The notes under the pieces were generated by a model. The model worked only from the letters and a program-made list of their open reading frames with translations, was not told the origin of the DNA and did not search any database. The translations under genes were made by a program, and so were the position numbers. Below are positions 6,732 to 9,271 of a DNA stretch of 9,271 bases, piece by piece (position 1 is the stretch's first letter; each line of letters begins with the position of its first letter). This stretch comes from Pseudomonadota bacterium (lineage in GTDB: Bacteria; Pseudomonadota; Gammaproteobacteria; Magnimaribacterales; D2472): NCBI GenBank assembly GCA_010024215.1, contig RGHK01000028.1:1-9271 (forward strand), in the 5' to 3' direction.

Positions 6732-8341
6732 TAAACTTCCCAAGGATTTGGTTTTAAAGGGTCTACCTCTAAATCGTCATATATTTGCTTAAGTTTTGAT
6801 TTATCAAGAACATTATTTTTAAATAGTGTATAAGCAGCTGCTCTTGCAATGCTATTTGCATCGATTTCAAAAAACTCTCTTAAACTTGCTCTTGAGTCAC
6901 TTCTTCCAAATCCATCTGTGCCAAGAACTGTATAATCAGCTTTTATGTAAGGTCTAATTTGTTCTGCATATGCTCTCATGTAGTCTGTTGATGCAATAAC
7001 TGGTATTGAGCTATCCTCAAAACACTCTTCAACATAGGTTTTTAATTCTTTTTTATTTGGATTAAGTTGATTTCTTCTTTCTACTTCCATCCCATCTTTT
7101 CTAAGTAAATTAAAGCTTGTAACACTCCATACTTCAGATTCAATTCCATAGTTAGTTAATATATCTTTAGCTTTTATAGATTCATTTAAAATAGAGCCCG
7201 AGCCAATAAGTCTTATAACTGGTTTTTTTGCAGGAAGTAGCTTATACATACCTTTAATAATCCCATCCTCAGCTCCTTTTGGCATAGGCGGATGTTCATA
7301 ATTTTCATTCATTGTTGTGATGTAATAAAAAAAGTTTTTCTGCTCTACATACATTTTTTGAATACCATCTTTAATTATTACAGCTATCTCATATGAAAAT
7401 GTTGGATCATAAGATAAACAATTGGGGATGGTTGATGAGAGAATATGACTATGTCCATCTTGATGCTGAAGACCTTCACCATTAAGAGTTGTTCTTCCAG
7501 AAGTAGCACCTATTAGAAATCCTTTTGCTTGAGAGTCACCAGCAGCCCATGCTAGGTCATGAATTCTTTGAAAACCAAACATTGAATAGAACAAATAAAA
7601 CGGAATCATTGGGAAATCATAATTTGAATATGCTGTTGCTAATGCAGTCCAAGCCGAAAATGCTCCAGCTTCAGTAATACCTTCTTCAAGCATCACTCCT
7701 TCTTTGGATTCTTTGTACCACATCACTTTATCAGCATCTTCTGGTTCATAATTTTGACCTGCAGATGAATAAATACCTACTTGTCTAAACAAAGCCTCCA
7801 TTCCAAAAGTCCTTGCCTCATCTGGAACGATAGGAACTATTCTTTTTCCAATTTCTTTGTCTTTTAATAAATCAGTAATAACCCTTACTGCAGCCATAGT
7901 GGTAGAAATTTTTCTCTCTTCTGATCCAGAGTAAAGTTTAGTAAAAGTTTTTTCATCCGGTGCTGTTAAAACTTCAGATTCTTTTCTTCTTCTTGGTATT
8001 GGTCCGCCTAAATTTGCTCTTGTTTTTCTTAAATATTGCATTTCTGGTGAATCTTCAGGCGGTCTAACATATGGAATTTTTTCAATATCCTCATCGGTAA
8101 CAGGAATATTAAATTTATCTCTGAACGCCTTGATATTATCCAATGACAATTTTTTAACCTGATGAGTAGTATTATCAGCCTCTCTTGAACCAATGCCATA
8201 TCCTTTGGTTGTTAAAGCTAATATTACAGTTGGAGCCCCAGAAGAATTGACTGCTTTATGATAAGCAGCATAAACTTTATATGGATCATGACCTCCTCTA
8301 TTTAATCTATAAATGAAGTTTTCCTTCTTTATCTTTAGCAA
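6731..8341 (-). CDS. aceE: Pyruvate dehydrogenase E1, C-terminal part (frame broken)
   Basis: This is the downstream part of the homodimeric, thiamine-diphosphate-dependent E1 that decarboxylates pyruvate and acetylates the E2 lipoyl group. Recognisable AceE sequence begins at YRLNRGGHDP (11-20) and runs to the end at WEV, TAA 6733-6731. Key residues are kept: E54 and H60 in the inner active-site loop (E. coli E401, H407), E175 in PDEARTFGME (E522), E224 (E571), and GLQHQDGHSH near 290-299, which contains the His equivalent to H640. Only the first ten or so residues are not AceE-like: they are an out-of-frame reading of the N-terminal part, and the TTG at 8341 is merely the first possible start in this frame. 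I do not think it is a real initiation site, since no gene boundary belongs here. The N-terminal part ends 35 nt inside this frame. Confidence 0.88.
   Translation of the reverse strand: MLKIKKENFIYRLNRGGHDPYKVYAAYHKAVNSSGAPTVILALTTKGYGIGSREADNTTHQVKKLSLDNIKAFRDKFNIPVTDEDIEKIPYVRPPEDSPEMQYLRKTRANLGGPIPRRRKESEVLTAPDEKTFTKLYSGSEERKISTTMAAVRVITDLLKDKEIGKRIVPIVPDEARTFGMEALFRQVGIYSSAGQNYEPEDADKVMWYKESKEGVMLEEGITEAGAFSAWTALATAYSNYDFPMIPFYLFYSMFGFQRIHDLAWAAGDSQAKGFLIGATSGRTTLNGEGLQHQDGHSHILSSTIPNCLSYDPTFSYEIAVIIKDGIQKMYVEQKNFFYYITTMNENYEHPPMPKGAEDGIIKGMYKLLPAKKPVIRLIGSGSILNESIKAKDILTNYGIESEVWSVTSFNLLRKDGMEVERRNQLNPNKKELKTYVEECFEDSSIPVIASTDYMRAYAEQIRPYIKADYTVLGTDGFGRSDSRASLREFFEIDANSIARAAAYTLFKNNVLDKSKLKQIYDDLEVDPLKPNPWEV
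8307..8341 (-). other. aceE: Internal deletion junction in aceE with frame change
   Basis: The two aceE frames overlap here. On the minus strand the eight bases TTCATTTA (8317-8310) read as the end of L-H-L in the upstream frame and as F-I-Y in the downstream frame. Both readings fit what is expected on each side: GKL followed by a variable residue, and an aromatic/hydrophobic pair before RLNRGG. This suggests a short shared sequence at which about 135 nt were dropped. The microhomology is inferred, because the missing stretch is not available for comparison. Confidence 0.7.
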
Positions 8342-9233
8342 TAATAGGATCCCATTTTCTTCCCCATACCACTTTAATTACATTCCAGCCAGCTCCTCTA
8401 AATGAACCTTCAAGCTCTTGAATAATTTTCCCATTTCCCCTAACTGGACCATCTAATCTTTGAAGATTACAGTTAATTACAAAAATAAGATTTTCTAGAC
8501 TTTCTCTTCCTGCAAGAGCAATTGCACCTTTTGATTCTGGTTCATCCATTTCACCATCACCACAAAAAACCCAAACTTTCCTATCATTTCTAGGAACAAG
8601 ATCTCTGGCAGACATATACCTCATTATATGGGCTTGGTATATTCCCATTATTGGACCAAGACCCATTGAAACAGTAGGAAATTGCCAATAATCCGGCATT
8701 AACCATGGATGAGGATAAGATGATAATCCTGGTTTCTTTACCTCTCTTCTGAAATTGTCTAAATCTTCTTCATTTAAGTAACCTTCTAAAAAAGATCTAG
8801 CATAAATACCAGGAGATGAATGCCCTTGATAGTATATTAAATCTTCAAGTTGGCCTTCAGAGCCTCTAAAGAAATAATTAAAACCAACATCATATAATGT
8901 TGCAGCAGAAGAAAATGTTGAAATATGGCCTCCCAAATCGTCTTCATTTTTATTTGCTCTTAAAACTAAAGCTAAAGCATTCCATCTGATAAGTGATCTT
9001 ATTCTCCTCTCCATAAACAAATCGCCAGGCATTTGCGCTTCATCTTTTACAGGAATAGAGTTTCTAAAGGGTGTTGTTAGATTATATGTAGGTATAGCCC
9101 CTTCTTCATTTAATCTTTTGGCTAACTTTGTCATTAAAAAAGATGCTCTTTCGACACCTTCCTCTTCAATAACGCTATTTATTGCATCTAGCCATTCACT
9201 CGTTTCAATTGGATCTTTATCTTCTGGATTCAT
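8307..9233 (-). CDS. aceE: Pyruvate dehydrogenase E1, N-terminal part (truncated by frame break)
   Basis: This is the first 308 residues of AceE, the first gene of the operon as seen here. It holds GGHISTF with His103, QGHSSPG with His138 and SSYPHP with Tyr173. The thiamine-diphosphate/Mg motif GDGEMDEPESKGAI (225-238) is followed by NCNLQRLDGPV (254-264). These correspond to E. coli H106, H142, Y177 and the D230 motif. The protein aligns to AceE up to KDKEGKL and then ends after HL at TAG (8309-8307). About 45 residues that follow in E. coli (the VDGDYQ to YVREHFFGKYPE block, up to the LNRGG motif) are absent, and the rest continues in another frame. As written, the gene would give no working E1. 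ATG 9233 fits the family start (PIE..WLDAI..VI.EEGVERA). Its upstream region is cut off 38 bases away by the window edge. Confidence 0.9.
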   Translation of the reverse strand: MNPEDKDPIETSEWLDAINSVIEEEGVERASFLMTKLAKRLNEEGAIPTYNLTTPFRNSIPVKDEAQMPGDLFMERRIRSLIRWNALALVLRANKNEDDLGGHISTFSSAATLYDVGFNYFFRGSEGQLEDLIYYQGHSSPGIYARSFLEGYLNEEDLDNFRREVKKPGLSSYPHPWLMPDYWQFPTVSMGLGPIMGIYQAHIMRYMSARDLVPRNDRKVWVFCGDGEMDEPESKGAIALAGRESLENLIFVINCNLQRLDGPVRGNGKIIQELEGSFRGAGWNVIKVVWGRKWDPIIAKDKEGKLHL

Positions 9234-9271
9234 ATATCTACTTTAAAATGTAAATACAATTTTACTTTAGA

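Noticed and set aside
6731..6743. Upstream TTG start for aceF adding four residues
   Set aside because: The ATG at 6731 forms TAATG with the aceE stop, is preceded by GGAAG, and starts right before the lipoyl domain as expected.
6397..6792. Plus-strand open frame of 131 codons
   Set aside because: It is antisense to the AceF lipoyl domain and the aceE/aceF junction. Its hydrophobic look comes from reading codons of the lipoyl domain backwards.
8307..8341. Programmed frameshift or a genuinely two-gene E1 in aceE
   Set aside because: A frameshift or split gene would keep all conserved residues, but about 45 are missing between the two parts. The TTG start of the second frame lies in a region that belongs to the first frame.
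9234..9271. Promoter upstream of aceE (a -10-like TAAAAT at 9259-9264)
   Set aside because: Only 38 bases are available, no -35 with proper spacing can be seen, and such hexamers are frequent by chance in DNA this AT-rich. The Shine-Dalgarno before ATG 9233 is also weak.

Overview
The window is AT-rich, tightly packed bacterial DNA. Every gene I can support lies on the minus strand, so transcription runs from the right edge to the left. AceE is the large single-chain, homodimeric type of pyruvate dehydrogenase E1, AceF is a gammaproteobacterial-type E2 (its DHRVING motif resembles Pseudomonas/Azotobacter E2p), and the spacing between genes is minimal. This points to a low-GC, streamlined marine gammaproteobacterium of the SAR86 kind. 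That placement is inference; no marker gene is present.

Layout in transcription order: aceE (about 9233-6731, broken into two frames near 8310-8341), aceF (6731-5463), zwf (5473-4013), edd (4016-2220), eda (2223-1597), and a sodium/solute symporter of the SGLT family (from 1581 to the left edge, broken near 658). Neighbouring genes overlap by 1, 11, 4 and 4 nt, and 15 nt separate eda from the symporter, so this reads as one operon with translational coupling. There is no RNA gene, mobile element, CRISPR array or convincing terminator.

The genes form a coherent pathway. The symporter would bring in a sugar or related solute with Na+. Zwf oxidises glucose-6-phosphate, Edd and Eda carry out the two Entner-Doudoroff steps to pyruvate and glyceraldehyde-3-phosphate, and AceE-AceF convert pyruvate to acetyl-CoA. 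6-phosphogluconolactonase (pgl) and the E3 subunit (lpd) are not in the window.

The second-look items are structural. Both end genes have lost a conserved internal block (about 45 residues in aceE, about 40 in the symporter) with a frame change. The left end of the window, bases 1-99, is an exact copy of 562-660. The repeat begins at base 1, is 99 bp long (a common assembler k-mer size), and closes a loop on the symporter C-terminus. I read these as probable assembly or amplification artefacts, although real mutation cannot be excluded from the sequence alone. I found no evidence for a novel defence, mobile or regulatory system; the unusual biology is the fused PDH / Entner-Doudoroff / transporter gene order.
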